This document shows positions 1 through 7,066 of a DNA stretch of 33,062 nt, piece by piece; the first letter of the stretch is position 1, and every line of letters starts with the position of its first letter. Position numbers and translations under genes: made by a program. This stretch comes from Myxococcales bacterium (GTDB lineage: Bacteria; Myxococcota_A; Polyangia; Polyangiales; Houyiibacteriaceae), in contig JAACVI010000074.1 in the NCBI GenBank assembly GCA_009992505.1, positions 1 through 33,062 of the forward strand. The letters are read 5' to 3'. Below the pieces are notes generated by a model. The model did not search any database and was not told the origin of the DNA. It saw nothing but the letters and a program-made list of their open reading frames with translations.

Positions 1-1
1 G

Positions 2-241
2 CGCGTGGGCACGGCGGCGGCCGAGCTCGGGGATCGCGTCGCCCTGGTCGCGACGGGCGACACACCGGCGGCTTTCCGCGCGCTGCTCTCCCTCTCGGGC
101 ATGCACCTCCACGACAGCGACGGCGTGCAAGCGCGCCTCGCCGCCTTGCGCCAGAGCGAAGAGGCCTTCGCCCTACTCTCCTTCGCCATCTCGGACGCCT
201 ACTTCGAGGCGCGACATCGCGTCGGTGCGGACCGACGTTAG
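2..241 (+). CDS. C-terminal part of an unknown protein (5' end outside window)
   Basis: The open frame enters from the left edge and stops at 239-241. The first in-window start (GTG at 5) is probably not the real one, because the frame is open before it. The visible 79 residues are Ala/Leu-rich and look helical (segments such as FRALLSLSGMHLHD and SEEAFALLSFAISDAYFEARHR). I do not recognise the family. Codon use is G/C-biased at third positions, as in the neighbours. It is followed after 8 nt by a short ORF and then the phosphoesterase-like gene and nadD, so it probably belongs to the same transcription unit. Function unknown. Confidence 0.6.
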   Translation, partial: RVGTAAAELGDRVALVATGDTPAAFRALLSLSGMHLHDSDGVQARLAALRQSEEAFALLSFAISDAYFEARHRVGADRR

Positions 242-249
242 GGTCGCTG

Positions 250-375
250 ATGCGCATCGCTGCGTCGCCAGAGTGGGAGTCGCTGTCGAGCCTCGATGGG
301 CCGACGCTGCAGCGCGCTAGCCGCGCAGCCAGAGACCTCGTCGCTCGCGTCGAAGGCGGGACCTCGACACCATGA
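250..375 (+). CDS. small ORF, 41 aa, coupled to the downstream gene
   Basis: ATG at 250, stop TGA at 373-375. It fills the gap between the upstream gene (stop at 241) and the phosphoesterase-like gene, and its stop overlaps that gene's ATG as ATGA (372-375). The same overlap joins the next two gene pairs, which argues that the ORF is translated. The peptide starts MRIAASPEWESLSSLDGP and continues with an amphipathic, Ala/Arg-rich helix-like stretch ending VEGGTSTP. There is no signal peptide, cysteine or known domain. It might be a short regulatory or coupling peptide, or a chance ORF; the evidence is position and composition only. Confidence 0.45.
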   Translation: MRIAASPEWESLSSLDGPTLQRASRAARDLVARVEGGTSTP

Positions 376-980
376 GGTTGGGCGTGCTCGGCAGCGCGAA
401 GGGTGCCGACGCCCAGACGGTGCTGGACGCCGTCGAGCTCTTGGCCGGCGACCTCTCCGTGGATCGCGTGATCTACCTGGGTGAGGACAACGCTCTGGAG
501 GACGCGGCCTGGACGCGCGCCGAGCAGCTCGGCAACCCCGCCTCGCTGGCGACGGCCTTCCTCGATCGCGCGGCGGAGCTCGCCGTGACGGGCGATGCGC
601 GGGCGCTGGAGGGGCTGCTCGAGGTGGACCGGGAGCTTCAGCATTTGGCCGAGGTGCTACGCATCCCCAAGGCCCCGAATCGCGCCATCGAGCTGCTCGA
701 GGATCGCATCGTGCTCTTCATCGCGGACAAGGGCACCTTGACCGAAGAGGACATCGCCAACGCCCACGTGGTCGTCTACGGAGGCGCGAAGGAGATGGCC
801 CACGCGCGCTTCGGCACGCGCTCCTTCTTCACGCCGGGCGGTCTCTCGGGCAACCGCGTCGGCGTGCTCGAGGTGGAGGGCGACGGCCGCATCGTGATCT
901 CGGCCTACGCCATCTCGGGGGAACCCGTGCTGCGCGAGGTCGCCGCGGGACGCACGACGAAGATCACGGTCTCGGGATGA
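372..980 (+). CDS. metallophosphoesterase-like protein lacking the metal-binding motifs
   Basis: 202 aa. The start MRLGVLGSAKG, then DRVIYLGED, and a C-terminal block with GGLSGNRVGVLEVEGDGRI have the order and spacing of a small YfcE-type calcineurin-like phosphoesterase (usually MRIGVISDTHG, DxVIHLGD, then NPGS...AxLEL). In those families the metals are held by DxH, GD and GN(H/E)D. Here DTH is replaced by SAKG, GD by GED, and no GNHD motif is visible, so catalysis by the normal mechanism is unlikely. The ATG at 372 is favoured by the ATGA overlap with the small ORF and by an in-frame TAG at 318. Its stop overlaps the nadD start (977-980). The family assignment is an inference from fold-like spacing. 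Confidence 0.8.
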   Translation: MRLGVLGSAKGADAQTVLDAVELLAGDLSVDRVIYLGEDNALEDAAWTRAEQLGNPASLATAFLDRAAELAVTGDARALEGLLEVDRELQHLAEVLRIPKAPNRAIELLEDRIVLFIADKGTLTEEDIANAHVVVYGGAKEMAHARFGTRSFFTPGGLSGNRVGVLEVEGDGRIVISAYAISGEPVLREVAAGRTTKITVSG

Positions 981-1543
981 CCCGCAGCACGCTCGGCGTC
1001 TTCGGGGGCAGCTTCGATCCACCCCACGTCGGCCACCTGCTGGCCGCGAGCTTCGCCCTCGCCACCGAGCCCCTCGACGCCTTGGCCATCTTTCCGAGCG
1101 CGCATCACCCGCTGGGCAAGGAGCCCAAGGCCAGCTTCGAGATGCGCGTTGCGATGTGCCGCGCGACCTTCGCGGATCTGGATCGCGCGCGCGTGGACAC
1201 GCTCGAGGACGAGCTCGGCGGCGAAGGCTACACGCTGACGCTCCTGCACGAGCTCCGGCGCCGCGAACCCGAGCGACTGCTGCGCCTGATCGTGGGTCAG
1301 GACATCATGCATCAGGTCGCGCGCTGGCATGCCTGGGACGAGGTCGCGCGCCTGGCTCCGCCCCTCGTGATCGGACGGCGCGGCAGCGACACCGTCGGGC
1401 CGAGCATGGTGCAGATGCCCGAGGTGAGTTCGAGCGACATCCGCCGACGCCTGGCCGCAGGCGAGTCAGTCGAGGGCTTGCTCCACCGGGACGTGATCGC
1501 GCTCCTGGCCAAGGACAACCCCTACACGAGTGAGCGCCCATGA
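977..1543 (+). CDS. nadD: nicotinate-nucleotide adenylyltransferase NadD
   Basis: 188 aa, the normal length for bacterial NadD. It transfers AMP from ATP to nicotinate mononucleotide, giving deamido-NAD in cytoplasmic NAD synthesis. The nucleotidyltransferase signature is at the N terminus (GVFGGSFDPPHVGH, containing the HxGH motif). Further conserved blocks are FPSAHHPLGKEP, GQDIMHQVARWHAW (the family's GxD...W region) and VSSSDIRRRL near the end (the family's SST/S-x-IR motif). The ATG overlaps the upstream stop as ATGA, and its own stop overlaps the next start at 1540-1543. It therefore sits inside a translationally coupled set. No ribosomal silencing factor gene (rsfS), a common nadD neighbour, follows here. 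Confidence 0.95.
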   Translation: MTRSTLGVFGGSFDPPHVGHLLAASFALATEPLDALAIFPSAHHPLGKEPKASFEMRVAMCRATFADLDRARVDTLEDELGGEGYTLTLLHELRRREPERLLRLIVGQDIMHQVARWHAWDEVARLAPPLVIGRRGSDTVGPSMVQMPEVSSSDIRRRLAAGESVEGLLHRDVIALLAKDNPYTSERP

Positions 1544-2379
1544 GCGCCGCGCCCGGCGGCGAAGGCTGGGTGCTCGTGCTCGGTCGCGGCAAGGTCGGGC
1601 ATGGTCTCAGTCACGCGCTGAAGGCGGCGGGCGTGCCCACTCGGCTGCGCAGCGCCCGACACGTTCGCGCAGTCGATCTCGCAGGCGCCTGGGTGGCCGT
1701 GCTCGCGGTACCGGACGCGGCCATCCTCGAGACCAGCGCGCGCGTCGCGCCACAGCTCCGTCTCCATGTGCCGCTGCTCCATTGCGCGGGCGGACAAGCT
1801 GCGACCCTGGCTCAGGCGGTGTCCTCGGGTCACCCCGTGGGCGCGATGCATCCGCTCGTCTCCTTCGCGGACGCCAAGCACCCACCGACCCTGGTCGGCA
1901 CCTCGTTCGTGATCGCGGGAGACGCTCCGGCAAGCGCTGCAGCCAAGCGCTTGGCCCACGCGGTCGGCGCCCTGAGCGTCGTGCGTGCGCTGCACGGACC
2001 GGCCTATCACGCCGCCGCTGCTCTGGTCGCCAACGGCGCGACCGCCCTGGCCGCGCTCGGCATCGAGCTGCTCGAGGCGCTCGACGTGCCGCCCCGAGAC
2101 GCCGCGCGCGCCATGGGTGCGCTCCTGCGCAGCGTGGGAGAGAACGTCGAACGCCTGGGCTTGCCCAGGGCTCTGACCGGACCCGTGGCGCGTGGCGACG
2201 TGAAGAGCGTCAGCGCCCACCGCCGGGCCCTCGCCGCGCACTCACGAGTGCTGGCGGCCTACGACGCTGTCGCTCCGTCGATCCTCGACGTGGCAGTGGC
2301 TGCAGGCCTGGCGCCCGAGCGCGCGCGCGCCCTGAGGCGTGTCATCCGTGCGCGAGGAGCCGGACGAGACCAAAGCTGA
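1540..2379 (+). CDS. Rossmann-like / DUF2520 domain protein
   Basis: 279 aa. The N-terminal dinucleotide-binding fold has VLVLGRGKVGHGLSHAL (GxGxxG type) and a beta-strand AWVAVLAVPDAAI. The C-terminal half is helical and carries LTGPVARGDVKSVSAHRRAL, which matches the conserved 'TGPxxRGD' motif of DUF2520 proteins. This family resembles ketopantoate/prephenate-type dehydrogenases and is often found beside pantothenate genes; its substrate is unknown. It is coupled to nadD by an ATGA overlap and is the last gene of the + strand run. Its final 38 nt overlap the 3' end of the convergent kinase gene. Confidence 0.9.
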   Translation: MSAAPGGEGWVLVLGRGKVGHGLSHALKAAGVPTRLRSARHVRAVDLAGAWVAVLAVPDAAILETSARVAPQLRLHVPLLHCAGGQAATLAQAVSSGHPVGAMHPLVSFADAKHPPTLVGTSFVIAGDAPASAAAKRLAHAVGALSVVRALHGPAYHAAAALVANGATALAALGIELLEALDVPPRDAARAMGALLRSVGENVERLGLPRALTGPVARGDVKSVSAHRRALAAHSRVLAAYDAVAPSILDVAVAAGLAPERARALRRVIRARGAGRDQS

Positions 2380-3793
2380 GGGCGCCGACCACCAGCGCGG
2401 CCAGAGCCAAGCGCACGTAGAAGCCCATGGACGATGCGCGGGACGGCGGCGGCGGAGCCTTGCTCGTGACCCTGGCGCGACGCGCCACCCGGGCGGCTTC
2501 GAGCCGATGCTCCCCGCTCTCGAGGGCCATCATCTGCGCACCCGAGAGGGAACCCGTCACCTCGTCGAAGCGCTCGTCCTGCGCCAACGCCTCCGCCACG
2601 GAGAAGGAATCGCTAGGCGTCGCCGTGGACGGCCGGGAGCGGGTCTTGGAGGACGACGGCGGCGGGGGCTCGACTGCCCTGGATGGCGTGTTGCGCTCGG
2701 CCTTGGCAGCGACCGCGGGCGGCGTGGGCAGGGGCGCTTCCTGCGCGGCGGGCAGGGCGGCGGGGATGTCGCTCTGGCCGCTGCCCGTGAGCTTCTGGGC
2801 CGCCTCTTCGCGCTGGCGGCGAATGGTCAGGATGGACTCGCTGAAATGCCCTTCGAGGAAGCGCCCAAAGCGCAGCGGCGAGGCCATCAGCTCGACCTCG
2901 GAGGCCCACGCCTCGAGCTCGTCGAGCGCCTCCTGCGCGGTGGCGTAGCGATAGCGTCGGTTCGGCTCCGTCATGCGGATCAACACGCGCGTGAGGCGGT
3001 CCGCCAGGGGCAAGCCGCGGTCGGGCAGCGGCGGGACCTGACCGGCCTTGGCCTGCGCCAGCATCTCCTCTTCCGTGCCTCGGTAGAGCCGCCTGCCCGC
3101 GCACAGCTCCCAGAGCAGGATGCCGGCCGCGAACACGTCCGCGCGTGCGTCGATCTCCTCGCCGCGGGCGTGCTCGGGCGACATATAGGCCGCCTTGCCC
3201 ACGACCTGGCCGCCCTGCGCAGGCTCCCCCTCGGCGCGTGGCAGGCGCAGCGCTCGGGCGATGCCGAAGTCGCAGATCTTCACCTCGCCCTCGAAGGAGA
3301 CGAGCACGTTCGAAGGCGACACGTCGCGATGCACCAGACCGAGCCGCTCGCCCTCGGCGTTGCGTGCGCGGTGGGCGTAGTCGAGTCCACGCAGCAGCTC
3401 GCGCACGATCAGGATGGCGAACTCGGCGGGCAGCGGGATGCGCGCGCGGCTGAGGTTCTTCAAGAGCTGGTTGAGGTCGAAACCCTCGACGTACTCCATG
3501 GCGATGAAGAGCCGCTCGTCCTCGCGCCCGAGGTCGATGACCTGCACCACGTTGGCGTGGTTGAGCTGGGCTGCGAGCTTGGCCTCGGAGACGAGCATCT
3601 CGCCGAAACGCGCGTCGGCGGAGAGGTGGGGCAGCACTTGCTTCAGCACCACCAGCCGAGCGCCACCGAGCCCCGTCCTGGCGCGAGCCAGGAAGATGTC
3701 CGCCATGCCACCGCGACCGATGTGGTCGAAGAGCACGTAGCGGCCGAAGGCGCGCGGCAGAGACGGCGCTTCGGTGCTGAGTTCGGCGGACAT
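2342..3793 (-). CDS. membrane-anchored Ser/Thr protein kinase (PknB/Hanks type)
   Basis: 483 aa from the ATG at 3793. The kinase domain begins FGRYVLFDHIGRGGMADIF (Gly-rich loop), followed by the ATP lysine in VVLKQVLP, the catalytic loop HRDVSPSNVL near residue 151, DFGIA near 172 and the activation-segment end KAAYMSPEHARG. A Pro/Ser-rich linker follows from about residue 350, and a single C-terminal membrane helix (YVRLALAALVVGALSFGLV) leaves a very short tail, so the kinase faces the cytoplasm with no outside sensor. A GTG at 3844 would add 17 residues and create a GTGA overlap with the Clp stop. I prefer the ATG because the residues between look non-conserved, but neither start has a clear Shine-Dalgarno. 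HRDVSPxN is typical of myxobacterial kinases. Confidence 0.92.
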   Translation of the reverse strand: MSAELSTEAPSLPRAFGRYVLFDHIGRGGMADIFLARARTGLGGARLVVLKQVLPHLSADARFGEMLVSEAKLAAQLNHANVVQVIDLGREDERLFIAMEYVEGFDLNQLLKNLSRARIPLPAEFAILIVRELLRGLDYAHRARNAEGERLGLVHRDVSPSNVLVSFEGEVKICDFGIARALRLPRAEGEPAQGGQVVGKAAYMSPEHARGEEIDARADVFAAGILLWELCAGRRLYRGTEEEMLAQAKAGQVPPLPDRGLPLADRLTRVLIRMTEPNRRYRYATAQEALDELEAWASEVELMASPLRFGRFLEGHFSESILTIRRQREEAAQKLTGSGQSDIPAALPAAQEAPLPTPPAVAAKAERNTPSRAVEPPPPSSSKTRSRPSTATPSDSFSVAEALAQDERFDEVTGSLSGAQMMALESGEHRLEAARVARRARVTSKAPPPPSRASSMGFYVRLALAALVVGALSFGLVRLLAHG

Positions 3794-3840
3794 CGCAGGG
3801 TTGTAGGCAGCCACCCCAGAAGGTGCAAGACGCAGCGGTG

Positions 3841-6270
3841 TCACTCGGCGGCGTCGGCCTGGAAGGGCTCGAGGCGGATCTCGGCGCCGCGCCCCCGGAC
3901 CACCAGGGGCTCGCCTCGACGGTGTTCGCCCGCGAGCAGGCCGCGAGCCAGGGCCGCCTCGACCAGGCGACCGACGACGCGGCGCATGGGGCGCGCGCCG
4001 AGCTCGGGATCGAAACCGCCCGCCTCGATCAAGGCGTCGATGGCGCTCTCTTCGACCACGAGGGGGATGTCGTGCTCGCGCTCGAGGGTGAGGCCCACGC
4101 CGTGCAACATGCGGCGCGCGATCTCGGCCACGTCGTCGCGTGTCAGTGGCCCGAAGACGAGCGGCTCGTCGATGCGGTTGTAGAGCTCCGGCGGCAACGC
4201 GCGCCGGGCGGCGGCGATCACGTCGTCGCTCGAAGGAGCGCTCGAGCTCGCACCACCGAAACCGATGGGGGCCGCGCGCCGGGGTACGCCGAGGTTCGAG
4301 GTCATGACGATGACGGTGTTGCGGAAGTCGACCGTGCGACCTCGTCCATCCGTCATGCGGCCTTCGTCGAGCAGCGGCAGCAGCGCGAGCAGCACCTCGG
4401 GGTGGGCCTTCTCCATCTCGTCGAGCAGCAGGAGCTGATAGGGGCGGCGACGCACGGCCTCGGTGAGCAGGCCGCCGCGATCGTGGCCCACGTAGCCGGG
4501 CGGGGCGCCGAGCAGACGCGAGACGGCGTGGGATTCGCTCAGCTCGCTCATGTCCACGCGGGTCATGCCGCTGCCGGGGAAGAAGGTGTCGGCGATGGCC
4601 TTGGCCGTCTCCGTCTTGCCCACGCCGGTGGGCCCGAGGAAGAGGAAGGTCGCCAAGGGTCGCGCGCCGTGGAAACCCGCCGCGCCCTTGCGCAGCGCGT
4701 CCGAGACGCGTCCGAGGATGGCGTCGTGACCGACGATGCGAGTCGCGAGCGTCTCTTCGAGCTCGATCAGGCGATCCGAGTCGTCACGCAAGAGACGCTC
4801 GACGGGCACGCGGCTGCGCTCGGCGACCACGCTCGCCACCGCCGCCGCGTCGACCACATCGCCTCCGCGACGACGCACGCGCGCGGCCGCGAGATCCAGG
4901 GTCGCGACGGCCTTGTCGGGCAGGTGACGCTCGGGCATGTAGCGCGCGGAGAGCTCCACCGCGGCGCGCAGTGCGGCAGGGTGAAACGCCGTGCAGTGGT
5001 AGCGCTCGTAGCGGGGCGCGAGCCCCTTCAGGATCGCCAACGCGACCTCCTGGGAGGGCTCCTCGACGTGCACGGGCGAGAAGCGCCGCGCCAGCGCCGG
5101 ATCGCGCGCGATGTACTTGTCGTACTCGTCCTGCGTGGTCGCGCCCAGGACGGGCAGCTCGCCGCGCGCCAGGCTGGCCTTGAGTTCGTGCGCGAGATCA
5201 TCCGGGCCCTCGCCGCCACCGACGACCGCGTGCAGCTCATCGATGAAGAGCAGGATCTTGCCGTCGGCCAAGGCCACCTCGGCGCGCAGCTTCTTCATGC
5301 GCTCCGACAGAGCGCCGCGCACGCCCGTGCCCGAGACCAGGGCGCCCGCCGTGAGCTCCACCAGGTGGGCGCCGTTCAGACCCGCCACGCCGACGCCACC
5401 ATCGGCCAGGCGCTGAGCCACGGCCTCGGCCACGGCGGTCTTGCCCACGCCGGGCGCACCCACGAGCACCGGGTTGTTGGCGCGCCGACGCGAGAACACG
5501 TCGAGCACGGCGTCGACCTCGGCGTCGCGCCCGATCACGGGATCGAGCTCGCCCCGCAGCGCGCGCGCGGTGAGGTCCTCGCCTCGTGCGGCCAGGAAGG
5601 GGAAGCGCTCGGGATCGAGCCAGAAGCCCTGTTCGGGTGCGACCGCGGAGACCTGGGGCGCGGGCGTCGGCGCGCGCGTCGCGGGGGCGGCCGATTCCTG
5701 CACGGGGCCCGGAGGCTCCACCGACGGGACCGGGCTGGGCGGGGGAACGCTCTTGCGCGCCACCGTGGGCAGACGCCGCGCCGCCGGGCGATGGGCAGGA
5801 GGCCTCGCGGCCTGGGGCTTCTGCGTCATGCGGAAGCTGGCCGCCGCGATGGGCCTGCGCTTCGGCGCGGTCGCGCCCTCGCCCACCAGGGCCAGAGCGG
5901 CGTCTTGCACGCGCTCGGGGGAGATGCCGGCGTCCGAGAGGGCACGATGCGCGGCCGAGCGCGCGTCGCGCAGGATCGCGACCAGCAGATGCACGCCGGC
6001 CTCGTCTCCCGGGCGACGCGTGCGCGCGTCTCGTCCAGCGGACTCGGCAGCTCGCGTCAGAGCGCCCGCAGACTCGTGGGGAACGCGCGCCAGGGCAGCG
6101 AGCAGGCGCACCTCGTTCAGGCCGGATCGACCCAGCAGCTCCGAGCAAGTGCCCGGGGCCCGCAGCATCGCCAGCAGCAGATGGGCGGTCGTGGGCTCCT
6201 GACTGCGCCTGCGCGCCTCGCGCGAAGCCCGCGCCAACAACCCTTTCACGCCTCCACCAACCGCGGCCAT
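3841..6270 (-). CDS. ClpA/ClpC-type AAA+ unfoldase
   Basis: 809 aa from the ATG at 6270, chosen because GGAGGAG lies just upstream; a longer frame to 6363 has no such support. Order: Clp N-domain (about 1-140, with TTAHLLLAMLR and GVHLLVAILRD), a Pro/Ala-rich linker of about 90 residues, AAA1 with Walker A GAPGVGKT (about 270) and Walker B LLFIDELHAVVG, and AAA2 with GPTGVGKT (about 545) and LLLLDEMEKA. There is no long coiled-coil M-domain between the ATPase rings, unlike ClpB/ClpV. After AAA2 Walker B the segment API-GFGG gives an IGF-type loop, as used to dock ClpP. It therefore probably feeds substrates to ClpP, although no clpP or clpS is in the window. The stop is directly followed by the kinase gene. 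Confidence 0.93.
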   Translation of the reverse strand: MAAVGGGVKGLLARASREARRRSQEPTTAHLLLAMLRAPGTCSELLGRSGLNEVRLLAALARVPHESAGALTRAAESAGRDARTRRPGDEAGVHLLVAILRDARSAAHRALSDAGISPERVQDAALALVGEGATAPKRRPIAAASFRMTQKPQAARPPAHRPAARRLPTVARKSVPPPSPVPSVEPPGPVQESAAPATRAPTPAPQVSAVAPEQGFWLDPERFPFLAARGEDLTARALRGELDPVIGRDAEVDAVLDVFSRRRANNPVLVGAPGVGKTAVAEAVAQRLADGGVGVAGLNGAHLVELTAGALVSGTGVRGALSERMKKLRAEVALADGKILLFIDELHAVVGGGEGPDDLAHELKASLARGELPVLGATTQDEYDKYIARDPALARRFSPVHVEEPSQEVALAILKGLAPRYERYHCTAFHPAALRAAVELSARYMPERHLPDKAVATLDLAAARVRRRGGDVVDAAAVASVVAERSRVPVERLLRDDSDRLIELEETLATRIVGHDAILGRVSDALRKGAAGFHGARPLATFLFLGPTGVGKTETAKAIADTFFPGSGMTRVDMSELSESHAVSRLLGAPPGYVGHDRGGLLTEAVRRRPYQLLLLDEMEKAHPEVLLALLPLLDEGRMTDGRGRTVDFRNTVIVMTSNLGVPRRAAPIGFGGASSSAPSSDDVIAAARRALPPELYNRIDEPLVFGPLTRDDVAEIARRMLHGVGLTLEREHDIPLVVEESAIDALIEAGGFDPELGARPMRRVVGRLVEAALARGLLAGEHRRGEPLVVRGRGAEIRLEPFQADAAE

Positions 6271-6273
6271 CAG

Positions 6274-6280
6274 CTCCTCC
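6274..6280 (-). promoter_or_regulatory. Shine-Dalgarno of the Clp gene
   Basis: GGAGGAG on the minus strand, three bases before the ATG at 6270-6268. It decides the start of the Clp gene, because the upstream in-frame start (6363) has nothing comparable. Confidence 0.75.
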
Positions 6281-6289
6281 AATTTGCTA

Positions 6290-6398
6290 GGGGGCTGTCC
6301 CCCCACCTGTATCGGCTGCGCGGTCGCACACCAAGTTTTCCGCGTGATCTTTTGTGGGTCCACGGGGATTGAATTTTACCCGTCCGTGCCGATTGAAT
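6290..6398. promoter_or_regulatory. divergent intergenic region with hairpin and GATTGAAT direct repeat
   Basis: The 220 nt between the Clp gene and the divergent exported-protein gene are more A/T-rich than their surroundings. Directly before the Clp Shine-Dalgarno is a 5-bp hairpin, GGGGG-CTGT-CCCCC (6290-6303). Two copies of GATTGAAT (6367-6374 and 6391-6398) lie in direct orientation with starts 24 bp apart. On the minus strand a -10-like TAAAAT falls between the copies, without a good -35. No CIRCE element (TTAGCACTC inverted repeat) is present. An operator or activator site is a guess from the repeat. Confidence 0.25.
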
Positions 6399-6465
6399 GG
6401 GAGCGAGTCCGTCACGTCCCAAGGGAGGGTCGCGGTTCCCCCTGCACGGGGCGGCCGAATTCTGC

Positions 6466-6471
6466 TAGAAA
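6466..6471 (+). promoter_or_regulatory. possible extended -10 (TGCTAGAAA) for the exported-protein gene
   Basis: TG-C-TAGAAA at 6463-6471 resembles an extended -10 box and lies about 20 nt before the ATG at 6491. No matching -35 is seen 16-18 bp upstream. Weak evidence. Confidence 0.25.
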
Positions 6472-6490
6472 CGGCTCCCGAAGGTTGTCC

Positions 6491-7048
6491 ATGCACCGAA
6501 CTCCACAAAAGCTCCTGCCCCTGCTCTTCGTCGCGGCCTTTGCCCTCGTGGCCAGCGCCTTCTTGCTGAAGCCCGACGAATCCGAGGCGCAACGGGGGGG
6601 GCTGCGCGCGCGCATCTACCTGACGCAGGCTCGCATTCCGGCCGGTCTGACCGAGCAAGGGCTGATCCGCTTCGCCCGTGGCCACAGCGCCCGCTCGCTG
6701 CGCGAGGTGACGGGTCGTCCGATCCCGGAGCGGGAGTGGAAGGCCGAGATGGTCACCTCCTTCAACCGGCCGGTGGGCGATCTCGAGTTCCAGGTTTTGT
6801 TCTACGACCTCGAGGACGGCCCCCGGCGCTTCCTCGGGCCGCCCCTCGCGACCTTCGTGAACAACCGCGACGAGCGCACCTTCGTGCAGCACATTCGCCT
6901 GCGCCGCCCGCAGTTCAAGCCCAACCGGCACATGGAGATGGTCGTCACCGTCCATCGCCAAGAGATCGGCAGCACGCGCTTCGAGATCGTCGGTGAGCGC
7001 ATCCACAACACGGGTGAGGTCAACTTCACGAACGACGGCACGGACTGA
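6491..7048 (+). CDS. exported protein of unknown function, 185 aa
   Basis: The start ATG at 6491 gives a signal peptide (MHRTPQKLLPLLFVAAFALVAS, positive n-region then a hydrophobic core) and is preceded by GAAGG at a suitable distance. The frame is open further left (to 6284), but that part does not look like protein. The mature part is rich in Arg and beta-forming residues (for example VGDLEFQVLFYDL, FVQHIRLRRPQF and MEMVVTVHRQEI), suggesting a small beta-sandwich in the periplasm. There are no cysteines in the mature part and no family I recognise. It is 18 nt upstream of holA and probably co-transcribed with it. Confidence 0.8.
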   Translation: MHRTPQKLLPLLFVAAFALVASAFLLKPDESEAQRGGLRARIYLTQARIPAGLTEQGLIRFARGHSARSLREVTGRPIPEREWKAEMVTSFNRPVGDLEFQVLFYDLEDGPRRFLGPPLATFVNNRDERTFVQHIRLRRPQFKPNRHMEMVVTVHRQEIGSTRFEIVGERIHNTGEVNFTNDGTD

Positions 7049-7066
7049 GCCGAGCGGCGCCCGCAG

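Noticed and set aside
3841-6270. ClpV of a type VI secretion system (Clp ATPase next to a Ser/Thr kinase)
   Set aside because: No ClpB/ClpV-type M-domain, an IGF-type ClpP loop is present, and no Tss genes are in the window.
3823-6372. Very long + strand frame opposite the Clp gene (849 codons)
   Set aside because: Antisense shadow caused by high GC; His/Arg/Gly-rich, no family features.
6284-6490. N-terminal extension of the exported protein (frame open from 6284)
   Set aside because: The extension lacks protein character, overlaps the divergent promoter region, and would bury the signal peptide.
6271-6490. CIRCE heat-shock operator upstream of the Clp gene
   Set aside because: No TTAGCACTC / GAGTGCTAA inverted repeat.
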